Shown here: positions 28,058-36,175 of the stretch, piece after piece
Numbering within the stretch: position 1 is the first letter of the stretch
Layout of the letters: each line of letters begins with the position of its first letter
Source: Candidatus Zhuqueibacterota bacterium
GTDB lineage: Bacteria; Zhuqueibacterota; Zhuqueibacteria; Oceanimicrobiales; Oceanimicrobiaceae
DNA: 51,637 bases
Direction of reading: 5' to 3'
NCBI GenBank assembly: GCA_029262005.1
Contig: JAJDAG010000127.1
Location: forward strand, 1 to 51,637
The notes under the pieces: model-generated
Databases searched by the model: none
What the model was told of the DNA's origin: nothing
What the model saw: the letters and a program-made list of their open reading frames with translations, nothing else
Program-made: the position numbers and the translations under genes

Positions 28058-28597
28058 ATGAGTATGAATGATTTTCGCAGTACGACAATTTTGGGGATCC
28101 GTCACAATAATAAGACTGCAATGGGTGGCGATGGCCAGGTTAGTTTTGGGAATGCAGTGCTAAAGAACAAGGCTCGTAAAATAAGGAAAATATATGATGG
28201 TTCCGTACTCGCGGGGTTTGCCGGTGCCTCTGCCGATGCCTTTACGCTTTTTGAAAGGTTTGAGCAACGCCTAGAACAGTATAATGGAAATCTTAGCCGT
28301 GCCGCTGTGGAGCTAGCAAAGGAATGGCGCACCGATCGCTTTTTACGTCGATTAGAAGCACAACTCGTTGTCATGAGCCAGGACAACATGTTTTTAATTT
28401 CCGGCACTGGCGATGTTATTGAGCCTGATGATGATATTGTTGCTATCGGTTCCGGTGGCACGTTTGCCATGGCGGCTGCCACGGCGCTGGTCGAGCATTC
28501 CAAACTGAACGCCCGACAGATAGTTGAAGAGTCTCTCCAAATTGCGGCCAGAATCTGTATTTATACAAACTCACACCTCACAATCGAAGAAATTTAA
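28058..28597 (+). CDS. hslV: ATP-dependent protease peptidase subunit HslV
   Basis: HslV (179 residues) is the proteasome-like N-terminal-threonine peptidase of the HslUV complex. After a short leader (MSMNDFRS) the active Thr begins [56 protein letters not shown] and the C-terminal block with [18 protein letters not shown] are diagnostic. The leader of 8 residues is longer than the single Met of E. coli HslV and must be removed for activity. hslU begins 13 bases downstream. Confidence 0.97.
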   Translation: MSMNDFRSTTILGIRHNNKTAMGGDGQVSFGNAVLKNKARKIRKIYDGSVLAGFAGASADAFTLFERFEQRLEQYNGNLSRAAVELAKEWRTDRFLRRLEAQLVVMSQDNMFLISGTGDVIEPDDDIVAIGSGGTFAMAAATALVEHSKLNARQIVEESLQIAARICIYTNSHLTIEEI

Positions 28598-28610
28598 AGA
28601 GAATTATAAA

Positions 28611-29987
28611 ATGTCAGATATAATAGAATTTACACCGAAGCAAATTGTCGAGGAATTGGACAAATATGTCATTGGGCAGGACAAAGCAAAAAGGTCCGTC
28701 GCAATTGCTTTAAGGAATCGGTGGCGGCGCAAGCAAGTGCCGGATGCACTTCGTGAAGAAATCTACCCTAACAATATTATCCTCATTGGGCCGACCGGCG
28801 TCGGAAAAACTGAAATCGCCCGCAGGCTTTCACGGTTGGCGAATGCTCCTTTTGTCAAAATCGAGGCGACTAAATTCACTGAAGTCGGGTATGTTGGCCG
28901 GGATGTTGAGTCGATGATCCGTGATCTCTGTGATCTCTCTGTTTCCATGGTTCGTTCTGAAAAAACAAAGGAAGTTGAGGCGCTGGCAACAAAACATGCA
29001 GAAGAACGCTTGTTGGAACTGCTCCTGCCACCGTCACCAAACAAGCGACGCAAGGTAATGCTCGAGGAAGATGATGATTCTGGCGCAGATGATGCGGAGG
29101 ACCGATATAAACGAACGCGTGACAAGCTAAAAAAACAGCTTGAGAATGGTGAACTTGAAGAACGTCAGGTCGAACTGGATGTTCAAGCCGAGCAATCATC
29201 TCTGATGCAAATTATCTCGCCAATGGGTGTGGAGGAAATGGGGGTCAATGTTCAGGATTTGCTGGGTGGCATGATGCCCAAGAAAACCAAGCTGCGCAAA
29301 ATGACGGTTAGCGAAGCCAGAAACTATCTGATCCAGGAAGAAGCGCAGAAATTGATCGATATGGAACAGGTGGTTCAAGAGGCCATTGAACGTGTTGAGA
29401 ATTCTGGAATCATTTTTCTCGATGAAATCGACAAAATCGCGGGTGAAGGTGAAAAGTCAGGCCCGGATGTCTCACGGCAAGGCGTTCAAAGAGATCTGCT
29501 GCCCGTGGTCGAGGGTACAAGTGTATTTACCAAGTACGGAATGGTTAAGACCGACCATGTTTTGTTTATTGCATCGGGTGCTTTTCATGTCGCGAAACCT
29601 TCGGACTTAATACCTGAATTGCAGGGACGTTTTCCGATTCGGGTTGAATTACACAGCCTGACCGCTGAAGATTTTTTCAGAATTTTGACAGAACCCAAAA
29701 ACGCCTTGACGAAACAGTATATTGCCCTGTTTGAAACGGAGAACGTGAAGCTGGACTTCACCGAAGAAGCTGTTCAGGAAGTCGCGAATATCGCAAATAG
29801 CGTAAACGAACGCACCGAGAATATCGGGGCGCGGCGCTTGCACACAGTGCTTACCGCGCTTCTGGAAGATTACTTATTTGAAGTGCCGGATACCAAGTTG
29901 AAAAAAATCTCAATTACACGCAAGATTGTCCAGGAGCGACTTTCCAATATTGTGAAGGACGAAGATCTTAGTAGATATATTTTATAA
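28611..29987 (+). CDS. hslU: ATP-dependent protease ATPase subunit HslU
   Basis: HslU (458 residues) unfolds substrates for HslV. It opens with [33 protein letters not shown]. Walker A GPTGVGKT is at residues 60-67; Walker [14 protein letters not shown] follows after the I-domain (about 110-240, acidic [15 protein letters not shown] and [15 protein letters not shown]). The sensor region [15 protein letters not shown] and the closing [10 protein letters not shown] are typical. The start ATG 28611 gives the family N-terminus; the frame is open further upstream inside hslV but is not coding for HslU. Confidence 0.98.
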   Translation: MSDIIEFTPKQIVEELDKYVIGQDKAKRSVAIALRNRWRRKQVPDALREEIYPNNIILIGPTGVGKTEIARRLSRLANAPFVKIEATKFTEVGYVGRDVESMIRDLCDLSVSMVRSEKTKEVEALATKHAEERLLELLLPPSPNKRRKVMLEEDDDSGADDAEDRYKRTRDKLKKQLENGELEERQVELDVQAEQSSLMQIISPMGVEEMGVNVQDLLGGMMPKKTKLRKMTVSEARNYLIQEEAQKLIDMEQVVQEAIERVENSGIIFLDEIDKIAGEGEKSGPDVSRQGVQRDLLPVVEGTSVFTKYGMVKTDHVLFIASGAFHVAKPSDLIPELQGRFPIRVELHSLTAEDFFRILTEPKNALTKQYIALFETENVKLDFTEEAVQEVANIANSVNERTENIGARRLHTVLTALLEDYLFEVPDTKLKKISITRKIVQERLSNIVKDEDLSRYIL

Positions 29988-30011
29988 TGTGGTTTTTTAC
30001 CGGTCTGACTC

Positions 30012-30041
30012 TTGACCTGCGCACAGGCCCTGACAAATATT
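30012..30041 (+). promoter_or_regulatory. Weak promoter candidate ahead of argF
   Basis: TTGACC (30012-30017) lies 18 bases before AATATT (30036-30041). The hexamers match consensus at 5 of 6 and 4 of 6 positions. The site falls between hslU and the argF start at 30111. Confidence is low because spacing and sequence are only partly consensus. No arginine-repressor palindrome was recognised nearby. Confidence 0.3.
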
Positions 30042-30110
30042 CTCATTGCTACTGAAGATGCTGATGTTGCAACAGATCAGCATCTGTACGATATTCGGAG
30101 GAGAAGTAAG

Positions 30111-31022
30111 TTGAAGAAAGATTTTCTTGATATTGCGGACTTTTCAGCAAGCGAAATTCATGAAATATTTGAATTAGCCGGTGAACTAAAAGCGAAGCAA
30201 AAGCGAGGCGAGGCACACAGACATCTGGCGGGTAAAACACTTGCCATGATTTTTCAGAAACCTTCAACCCGTACCCGGGTTTCATTTGAAGTCGGTATGT
30301 TCCAATTAGGCGGTCACGCGCTTTATCTGGGCCCCAATGATATTCAGATTGGTAAGCGTGAAACTACTGCTGACGTTGCCAGAACCATCTCACGGTATGT
30401 TGATGTTATCATGGCGCGTCTTTTTGGGCATAATGACATAGTGGAGTTGGCAGATGCTGCGACCGTACCGGTGATTAATGGTCTGACTGATTTGCTGCAC
30501 CCTTGTCAAATTATGGCTGACATGCTGACCATTAAAGAAAAACGGGGTAGTTTCGAAAATTTGAAAGTGACTTATGTTGGAGACGGCAATAATGTAGCCC
30601 ATTCCTGGATTAATATTGCCGGAAAAATTCCTATGAATCTTAGTCTTGCCGTTCCGGAAGGATACGAACCGGATGCCGAGATACTCACAAGAGCACAGTC
30701 AGCCGGCCTTGGCAAAATAGAAGTTGTGCATGATTCGTTTGCAGCGGCAAAAGAGGCTGATGTTCTGTACACCGATGTTTGGGCAAGCATGGGGCAGGAG
30801 GATGAGGCTCAACTGCGGAAGCGGGCATTTAGTAACTTCCAGATTAATGCGGAACTTTTGCAGGCGGCGCACAAGGATTGCCTGGTTATGCACTGTCTGC
30901 CTGCGCACCGCGGCGAAGAGATCACCCATGACGTGATTGAAGGACCACAGTCTATAGTCTTTGATGAGGCTGAAAACCGGCTTCATGTGCAGAAGGCCAT
31001 AATGGCAAAGCTTGCCGCATGA
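30111..31022 (+). CDS. argF: Ornithine carbamoyltransferase
   Basis: ArgF (303 residues) makes citrulline from ornithine and carbamoyl phosphate. The carbamoyl-phosphate site STRTR is at residues 52-56, HPCQ at 130-133, and the ornithine-side VMHCLPAHRGEEI near residue 260. The start is TTG 30111, 7 bases after GGAGGAG (30097-30103), giving MKKDFLDIADFSASEI, the family N-terminus. An upstream-open frame starting at 30012 adds 33 unrelated residues. The stop overlaps the next gene as ATGA, which suggests translational coupling. Confidence 0.96.
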   Translation: MKKDFLDIADFSASEIHEIFELAGELKAKQKRGEAHRHLAGKTLAMIFQKPSTRTRVSFEVGMFQLGGHALYLGPNDIQIGKRETTADVARTISRYVDVIMARLFGHNDIVELADAATVPVINGLTDLLHPCQIMADMLTIKEKRGSFENLKVTYVGDGNNVAHSWINIAGKIPMNLSLAVPEGYEPDAEILTRAQSAGLGKIEVVHDSFAAAKEADVLYTDVWASMGQEDEAQLRKRAFSNFQINAELLQAAHKDCLVMHCLPAHRGEEITHDVIEGPQSIVFDEAENRLHVQKAIMAKLAA

Positions 31023-32029
31023 AACTTCGCGAGATTCCCTTTCGGGAACTCAATGAAAAGAACATCGTTTCCGTTTCCCGGTATCAAGTAAGTCAGCAAC
31101 AGGCTTGGGATGAGTTTGTTCGGCACGCCAATAATGGCACGGTGTTCCACACACGCAAATTCCTTAGCTACCACCCTGACGACCGTTTTGAAGACTGCTC
31201 ACTAATCTTCACGAAAAGAAAAAAGATCCTCAGTGTTCTGCCGGCCGTTGTTCGCGAAGAAGAAGACGGCATAAGTTTGATATCCCATGCCGGGAGTTCT
31301 TTTGGCGGACCTGTTTTCCAGACCGGAACTTCCTTGAAGGATACATTTTTTCTGGTTGATTGCCTCCTTGATTTTGCCGCCGCAAATAAAATTGACAAAG
31401 TGCAGTTGACTTTGCCACCGCTTATCTACTCAGCCCATCCGGGCAACTACTTCGATTTTGCTCTTTTAGAAGCTGGTTTTACTTATTGCAAACGTGAAGT
31501 CTCCAGTGTCATCCCTCTTGATTTTGCTGATGAAGATATCTTGCTAACTTTCAGCGATGAGGCGCGACGCGCAGCGCGAAAGGCAATGAAGTCGGGTGTC
31601 GTTGTTCGTGAGTCTGAAGATTATAACACGTTCTACGCTTTGCTGGAGAATAACCTGAAACTGCGCCACGGCGTTCGTCCAACGCACACTTTACCTGAGC
31701 TTCTTAGCTTGAGGGATCTTTTTCCGGATGACATTCGTCTTTTTTCAGCCGAAGTGGAGGGCGAGATGATCGCGGGAATCGTGCTCTTTGTTTGTAATGC
31801 CCGTTCCGGGCTTGCTTTTTACATTAGCCACCGGGAAGACCGACAGGAGTTCCGGGGCGTGAATTTACTTTTTGTCGAAGTTATTCGTTGGTGCATTCAA
31901 CATCGATTAAACTATTTAGATTTTGGTATTTTCACCGTTAACATGCGGCCGAATTGGGGACTGGCCCGCTTCAAAGAGAGTTTTGGAGCTTTAGGCATTT
32001 TCCGTGACACTTTTGTAAAAATAGTTTGA
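31019..32029 (+). CDS. FemAB/GNAT-like acyltransferase
   Basis: A 336-residue protein with two linked GNAT-like domains. FSDEARRAARKAMKSGVVV near residue 178 and ADNN-like HTRKFLSYHP near residue 44 resemble the FemAB-type peptidoglycan aminoacyltransferase and GNAT 'acetyltransferase 6' superfamily. GVNLLFVEVIRWCIQHRLNYLDFGIFT near residue 282 is the conserved C-terminal acyl-acceptor-side helix. Such proteins attach amino acids or acyl groups to cell-envelope polymers; the substrate is unknown. It overlaps argF by 4 bases. Two glycosyltransferases follow, pointing to an envelope role rather than arginine metabolism. Confidence 0.72.
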   Translation: MKLREIPFRELNEKNIVSVSRYQVSQQQAWDEFVRHANNGTVFHTRKFLSYHPDDRFEDCSLIFTKRKKILSVLPAVVREEEDGISLISHAGSSFGGPVFQTGTSLKDTFFLVDCLLDFAAANKIDKVQLTLPPLIYSAHPGNYFDFALLEAGFTYCKREVSSVIPLDFADEDILLTFSDEARRAARKAMKSGVVVRESEDYNTFYALLENNLKLRHGVRPTHTLPELLSLRDLFPDDIRLFSAEVEGEMIAGIVLFVCNARSGLAFYISHREDRQEFRGVNLLFVEVIRWCIQHRLNYLDFGIFTVNMRPNWGLARFKESFGALGIFRDTFVKIV

Positions 32030-32086
32030 CAATGTGGCTTTCATCACTTATTTTATGTAAGTTGCTCCGACAACTTGAAGTTATAC

Positions 32087-33202
32087 ATGAGTCAGAAAAT
32101 CCTACATATTGCTCCATTCAACACATCAGGGGTTCCTATTACATTTGTGCGGGCTGAGCGGAAGCTCGGGCATACGAGTCGGTTGGTTACTCTGGGCTGG
32201 GATCGACGCGAGTATCAAGAAGACATTTGTTTGGATTTGCCCCTGCTTGATTTCTGGGGTACACGACTGGTTAAGCGACTGGTTTCTCACCCGAGCAAAA
32301 TGGCAGTAAACAATCAGGCGGCAACGCCCGAGAAGTTGCCAATCGAGTGGCGGCCAAACGGGTGGCGGGAGCGGACTTTGGTTGATTTGCGTGAACGGCT
32401 TTGGACGCGTCACGTGAACGCCTTTATGGATGAAATCAATTTTTGGGATTTTGATGTTTATCAGCTTGATGGTGGGCTTGAGTTCTTCCGGGATGGACGC
32501 GTTGTCTCTCAGCTCAAGGATCGGGGAAAATCCGTTATCTGCTGTTACACCGGCAGTGACCTGCGAACGCGTGGCGTGATTCCTGCTATTAATGCATTGT
32601 CTGACTTGAATGTTACCTTGGAACTGGATCACCTGGCTTTACATCCGGACATCCATCATGTTTTCTTCCCATTTGAGGTTTCTAATTTTAAGCCCCGGCC
32701 CGAAATAATTTCTGACAAAATACGAATTGGTCACGCTCCAACAAATCGTCTGGCAAAGGGTTCCGACAAAATTATTGCTGCGGTCGAACATCTAAAGTCG
32801 CAGTTTCCGGTGGAGCTCGATTTAATTGAGAATATTTCGTATAAGGAGAGTTTAGGCCGCAAGGCCAAATGTCACATATTCATCGACCAGATTGGGGATT
32901 TGGGATATGGATTAAATTCTTTGGAATCCATGGCGATGGGCATTCCAACTTGCTCATGCCTTGTTACAGGTTTTGCTGAAACGTATCCCGAACATCCTTT
33001 TATAGTAATCAATGAAAATAATATCAGAGACCGCCTTACCGAACTTATTACTGACTCAGAACTGAGAACCTGGCACGCGCAGCAAGGCAGGAGCTGGGTG
33101 GAACGTTTCCACGCCGGTACCTCTGTTGTAAATCGGATACATGAACTTGCCGGGCTTCGTAACGTTGATCGCGAAGCCTCTGAAAGTACGCTTCCTGAAT
33201 AA
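32087..33202 (+). CDS. Glycosyltransferase, GT-B fold (GT4-like)
   Basis: A 371-residue protein with GT-B layout. The N-terminal half (KILHIAPFNTSGVPITFVRAERKLGH) binds acceptor; the C-terminal half contains DKIRIGHAPTNRLAKGSDKIIAAVEHL, then the region GYGLNSLESMAMGIPTCS, which is the nucleotide-sugar-binding E-x7-E-like helix of GT4. It probably transfers a sugar in envelope polysaccharide assembly; donor and acceptor are unknown. ATG 32087 is chosen over TTG 32075 for a better start codon. The 3' end overlaps an unused frame of the next gene. Confidence 0.72.
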   Translation: MSQKILHIAPFNTSGVPITFVRAERKLGHTSRLVTLGWDRREYQEDICLDLPLLDFWGTRLVKRLVSHPSKMAVNNQAATPEKLPIEWRPNGWRERTLVDLRERLWTRHVNAFMDEINFWDFDVYQLDGGLEFFRDGRVVSQLKDRGKSVICCYTGSDLRTRGVIPAINALSDLNVTLELDHLALHPDIHHVFFPFEVSNFKPRPEIISDKIRIGHAPTNRLAKGSDKIIAAVEHLKSQFPVELDLIENISYKESLGRKAKCHIFIDQIGDLGYGLNSLESMAMGIPTCSCLVTGFAETYPEHPFIVINENNIRDRLTELITDSELRTWHAQQGRSWVERFHAGTSVVNRIHELAGLRNVDREASESTLPE

Positions 33203-33281
33203 TGCTCTAAGGTTGAGCGGATTGTTGGGCCTTGAGTTTGTAGCATTATCCGGTAACAAATCTACGGAAGGAACTGGCAGT

Positions 33282-34481
33282 ATGAGCGCGCACCGATTTG
33301 TGAGAAGTACACTCCGCGTTGTACTTTTTTGGATCTTGGAGAAAGTTCTCCGAGGAGCACCTCAGTCATCCTCTGAAATTGATGGCACAAGCATTCGCCG
33401 AATTCTTGTTGTACCGCAGTTCAAAAGTCTCGCCAGTGTCCTGGCATCTGAACCGGTATATAGAGCGCTCGCTCACCACTTCCAGAACGCGAGTGTGACT
33501 GTTGTCATCGCTAGCAACTTCGCCACCTTGTTCGAAGCTGTTCCAAATCGTCAGAAACTCTTGACAATTGACTACCCGCTGATGTGGTCGCGGACGGGTT
33601 TGAAGCGCCTGTTTACCGTACTGCGGCACTTGCTTGCCGGGAGTGATATGTTGGTCTCGCTAAATCCGGCAAAGCACATACTAAAGCAAGCTTGTATCAT
33701 CGGTCTATGCCGGCCGCGTTATGTTATCGGGCCGGGCGGTGCAACAAATTCAAGCAAGCTTGAGTCGTTGTTTAATATTACGACACCGCCGCCGAATACT
33801 GACACTTCAATTGTAGAGCAGTACTGCGAAATCGTTAAGCACATCGGTATCCGCATTCCTGATACCGAGCTTAGGCAGATAATCACCGCAGGCCAATTTG
33901 CCGCTGCCATCGATTTGCTGGCAAAAAACGGGGTTGAGCCACAGGACTTCATTATTGGTATTCAGTTGGGTGTTGGGTACAATAAAAATATGTGGCCGCC
34001 AGACCATTATGTACAGGTGGCTAATCATCTGAGTGCCAATAGTGGAGCAAGGGTTGTCGTCTTTAGACAGCAGAGGAATGATCATTCAGAGCAATTTATT
34101 GCCGGGCTGCCATTTAAACCTGTGGACATTTTGAACGTGCCGGTTGAGCTTGAGGCGGCTTTGTTGCGTCTCTGTGATGTTGCTATTTGCAGCCATATTG
34201 ATTTTATGTGCCTTGCAGCCAGCCTGCAAACCCCGTTCCTCTGGCTTGTTTGCGACCAGAAATTGGTGCATGTCAAGCCGGTGGGCGACCGATTTATTGT
34301 GCATGAAGATTTGACCGGTGATTATGACTCAATGCAAGCTGAAGCGGTGATTCGTCGTATCGAACAATTGTTGCTCCGTTTTCCTAAATCACGCCGTTCT
34401 TCAGTTAGTTTTGATATCTCTGATCAGGCAGTGAATGACTTTTTGGGCTTTGGAGATATTAAAGAAAATTATGAGTTGTAA
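33282..34481 (+). CDS. Glycosyltransferase family 9 (heptosyltransferase-like)
   Basis: A 399-residue GT9-type protein. IRRILVVPQFKSLASVLASEPVYRALAHHFQNASVTVV near residue 36 is the family N-terminus (L-V-R-x-x-x-L-G-D-like position, though the usual G-D is replaced by KSLASV). GIQLGVGYNKNMWPPDHYVQVANHL near residue 226 and the segment CDVAICSHIDFMCLAASLQTPFLWL match the donor-binding half. Heptosyltransferases build the LPS inner core. The start ATG 33282 has GGAAGGAA at 33266-33273. The N-terminal motif change lowers certainty on the exact acceptor. Confidence 0.7.
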   Translation: MSAHRFVRSTLRVVLFWILEKVLRGAPQSSSEIDGTSIRRILVVPQFKSLASVLASEPVYRALAHHFQNASVTVVIASNFATLFEAVPNRQKLLTIDYPLMWSRTGLKRLFTVLRHLLAGSDMLVSLNPAKHILKQACIIGLCRPRYVIGPGGATNSSKLESLFNITTPPPNTDTSIVEQYCEIVKHIGIRIPDTELRQIITAGQFAAAIDLLAKNGVEPQDFIIGIQLGVGYNKNMWPPDHYVQVANHLSANSGARVVVFRQQRNDHSEQFIAGLPFKPVDILNVPVELEAALLRLCDVAICSHIDFMCLAASLQTPFLWLVCDQKLVHVKPVGDRFIVHEDLTGDYDSMQAEAVIRRIEQLLLRFPKSRRSSVSFDISDQAVNDFLGFGDIKENYEL

Positions 34482-34553
34482 TTTCGTGAAACATTACGAC
34501 ACAGTTTGTTTTATAGCCGATTTACTTTCAAAAGTATATCCATATCAACCAGA

Positions 34554-34586
34554 CAGGCGTGTGCCTTCAAGTGGATGACACGCCTG
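34554..34586 (+). other. Stem-loop in the leader of the CBS gene
   Basis: CAGGCGTGT (34554-34562) pairs perfectly with ACACGCCTG (34578-34586) across a 15-base loop. No T run follows; the Shine-Dalgarno GGGAGAGGAGG starts 12 bases later. It may be part of an RNA leader, an mRNA-stabilising hairpin of the upstream transcript, or an operator dyad. Confidence 0.5.
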
Positions 34587-34614
34587 AAATAACCTGGGAG
34601 AGGAGGCACGAAAT

Positions 34615-35049
34615 ATGAAACTTAAAGAGATCTTAGAGAATAAAAATGCCGAGGTCATGACCATTAATCAGGACAGGACGGTTCATGGTGCAATCAAGGT
34701 GCTCTTCAAGAATAAAATAGGCGCGCTGCCGGTGGTAGACAGTGCGGAGAAGCTTGTGGGCATCATCTCGGAACGCGATGTTTTATGGGAATGTGTCGAT
34801 CGGGATACGCTTTTGCGAAAAACATTGGTTCGGCAGATCATGACCAGAGAATTAATTCTCGGAATTTCTGAAGATGATGTTAGTCACGCCATGACTGTCA
34901 TGACCAGTAATCGAATTCGACACCTGCCCATCATGGAGGCTGATAGAATCGTCGGCATTATTTCGATCGGTGATTTGGTCAAGGCGCAATTAGTTGACCA
35001 GAAAGATGAGAATCGTTCGCTTAAACAATATATGTTCGGCACATCATAG
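34615..35049 (+). CDS. CBS-domain pair protein
   Basis: A 144-residue protein made of two CBS domains and nothing else: residues about 10-63 (VMTINQDRTVHGAIKVLFKNKIGALPVVD) and about 75-130 (IMTRELILGISEDDVSHAMTVMTSNRIRHLPIMEAD). Both end in GIIS motifs (VGIISERDVLWE and VGIISIGDLVKAQL). CBS pairs sense adenosine nucleotides. No effector domain is attached, so it must act on a partner that cannot be named. GGGAGAGGAGGCACG is a very strong ribosome binding site. Confidence 0.9.
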   Translation: MKLKEILENKNAEVMTINQDRTVHGAIKVLFKNKIGALPVVDSAEKLVGIISERDVLWECVDRDTLLRKTLVRQIMTRELILGISEDDVSHAMTVMTSNRIRHLPIMEADRIVGIISIGDLVKAQLVDQKDENRSLKQYMFGTS

Positions 35050-35143
35050 TCTGAGCACGGCGAAAGCTGTAAACATAAAATTTGCTACGAGAAACAAGAA
35101 GCGTGTCCCGGGTGGTTAGAAATACGCCTGGCTGAGAATTCTC

Positions 35144-35172
35144 TTGACAATCACTTTGGAATTATATAAACT
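35144..35172 (+). promoter_or_regulatory. Sigma-70-like promoter ahead of the FAH hydrolase gene
   Basis: A perfect TTGACA (35144-35149) is followed by AATCACTTTGGAATTA and TATAAACT. With 17-base spacing the -10 is TAAACT (35167-35172); with 15 bases it is TATAAA (35165-35170). TTGACAATCA-N-TTT-N-AATTAT-like sequence is shared with the gatC promoter at 21973. It gives a leader of about 60 bases. Confidence 0.55.
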
Positions 35173-35231
35173 CAGGCCGTAGTTTCAGCATATCAATTAC
35201 GTGCCACGAACAACGGAAAAGGACTCCGAAT

Positions 35232-36125
35232 TTGAAGGCATTCTCCTTTCTGACCGAAGATGGTCTTATCCAAATTGGCGTAGAGTATCAAGAAAAGCTC
35301 TACAACTTTTCGCAAGGCTGGGAAATTTACAAGCAACTTAAAGGCAATGGCCAGGGGCCTGAACTTGGCTTTCTTCAAGTCATGGTGGAGGCTGATTTTT
35401 TTCAAGTAGAGACTTTGCAAGAGGTGGTTTTTGCACTTCGGGAAGCCCAGCCTCTGGATGATTTTCTACTCAAAACACCGGTCAGGTTTCTACCCCCGGT
35501 AGGGCGACCGCAAAAGATTCTTTGTATTGGCCGGAATTATCAAGAACATGCGAAGGAACTGGGCAATCCTGTTCCCAGTGAGCCGGTATTTTTTTCAAAA
35601 GCGCCATCTTCACTAAATGCGCATGAACAAGAAATCAAACTTCCACCAAATGTTGGCCGTGTGGACTTTGAAGGGGAGTTGGCGATGGTGGTTGGTCGGC
35701 GCGCACAAAATGTTCCTGAATCTCAAGCGATGGCATGTATTGCCGGTTATAGTTTGCTCAATGATGTCACCGCCCGGGATATGCAGCGAGCTGATCAAAA
35801 AGCCGGTCGACCGTGGTTTCGCTCGAAAAGTTTTGACACTTTCTGTCCCATCGGACCATTTCTGGTGCCGCGGGATATGTTAAGCAACACCGACGCGCTA
35901 CAATTGAATGTAAGAGTTAATGGCGAAGTTCGACAAAGCGCAACTGTGTCCCAGATGATTTTTGGCCTGGCTGAGATCGTATCCTATCTATCAAAGCATT
36001 GTACCCTCGAGCCGGGCGATATTATTGCCACCGGCACACCAGCAGGGGTTGGGAAGTTGCATTCCGGCGATACAGTAGAAATCGAAATCATCGAAATTGG
36101 CTCGTTGAAAAACATAGTCAAATAA
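35232..36125 (+). CDS. Fumarylacetoacetate hydrolase family protein
   Basis: A 297-residue FAH-family enzyme. Its C-terminal catalytic domain begins ILCIGRNYQEHAKELGNPVPSEPVFF near residue 96. The metal ligands lie in VDFEGELAMVVG (Glu, Glu) and LLNDVTARDMQ (Asp). RPWFRSKSFDTFCPIGPFLVP and PGDIIATGTPAGVG are family signatures. Members cleave or decarboxylate beta-diketo acids (fumarylpyruvate, oxaloacetate and others); the substrate is not deducible. The N-terminal 90 residues form the usual small domain. The start is TTG 35232, with AAAGGACT at 35217-35224. Confidence 0.92.
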   Translation: MKAFSFLTEDGLIQIGVEYQEKLYNFSQGWEIYKQLKGNGQGPELGFLQVMVEADFFQVETLQEVVFALREAQPLDDFLLKTPVRFLPPVGRPQKILCIGRNYQEHAKELGNPVPSEPVFFSKAPSSLNAHEQEIKLPPNVGRVDFEGELAMVVGRRAQNVPESQAMACIAGYSLLNDVTARDMQRADQKAGRPWFRSKSFDTFCPIGPFLVPRDMLSNTDALQLNVRVNGEVRQSATVSQMIFGLAEIVSYLSKHCTLEPGDIIATGTPAGVGKLHSGDTVEIEIIEIGSLKNIVK

Positions 36126-36175
36126 TCCCAATAACGGGTTGTTTAACCCACTTAATCAAGGAAGGAGGCATAAAA

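Noticed and set aside
30001-30110. Upstream TTG-free extension of argF starting at 30012
   Set aside because: The 33 extra residues have no OTC similarity, and a near-consensus GGAGGAG lies directly before TTG 30111.
36136-36149. Short GGGTT/AACCC hairpin between the FAH gene and the subtilase
   Set aside because: Only 5 bp with a 4-base loop and no T run. Too weak to call a terminator or regulatory element.
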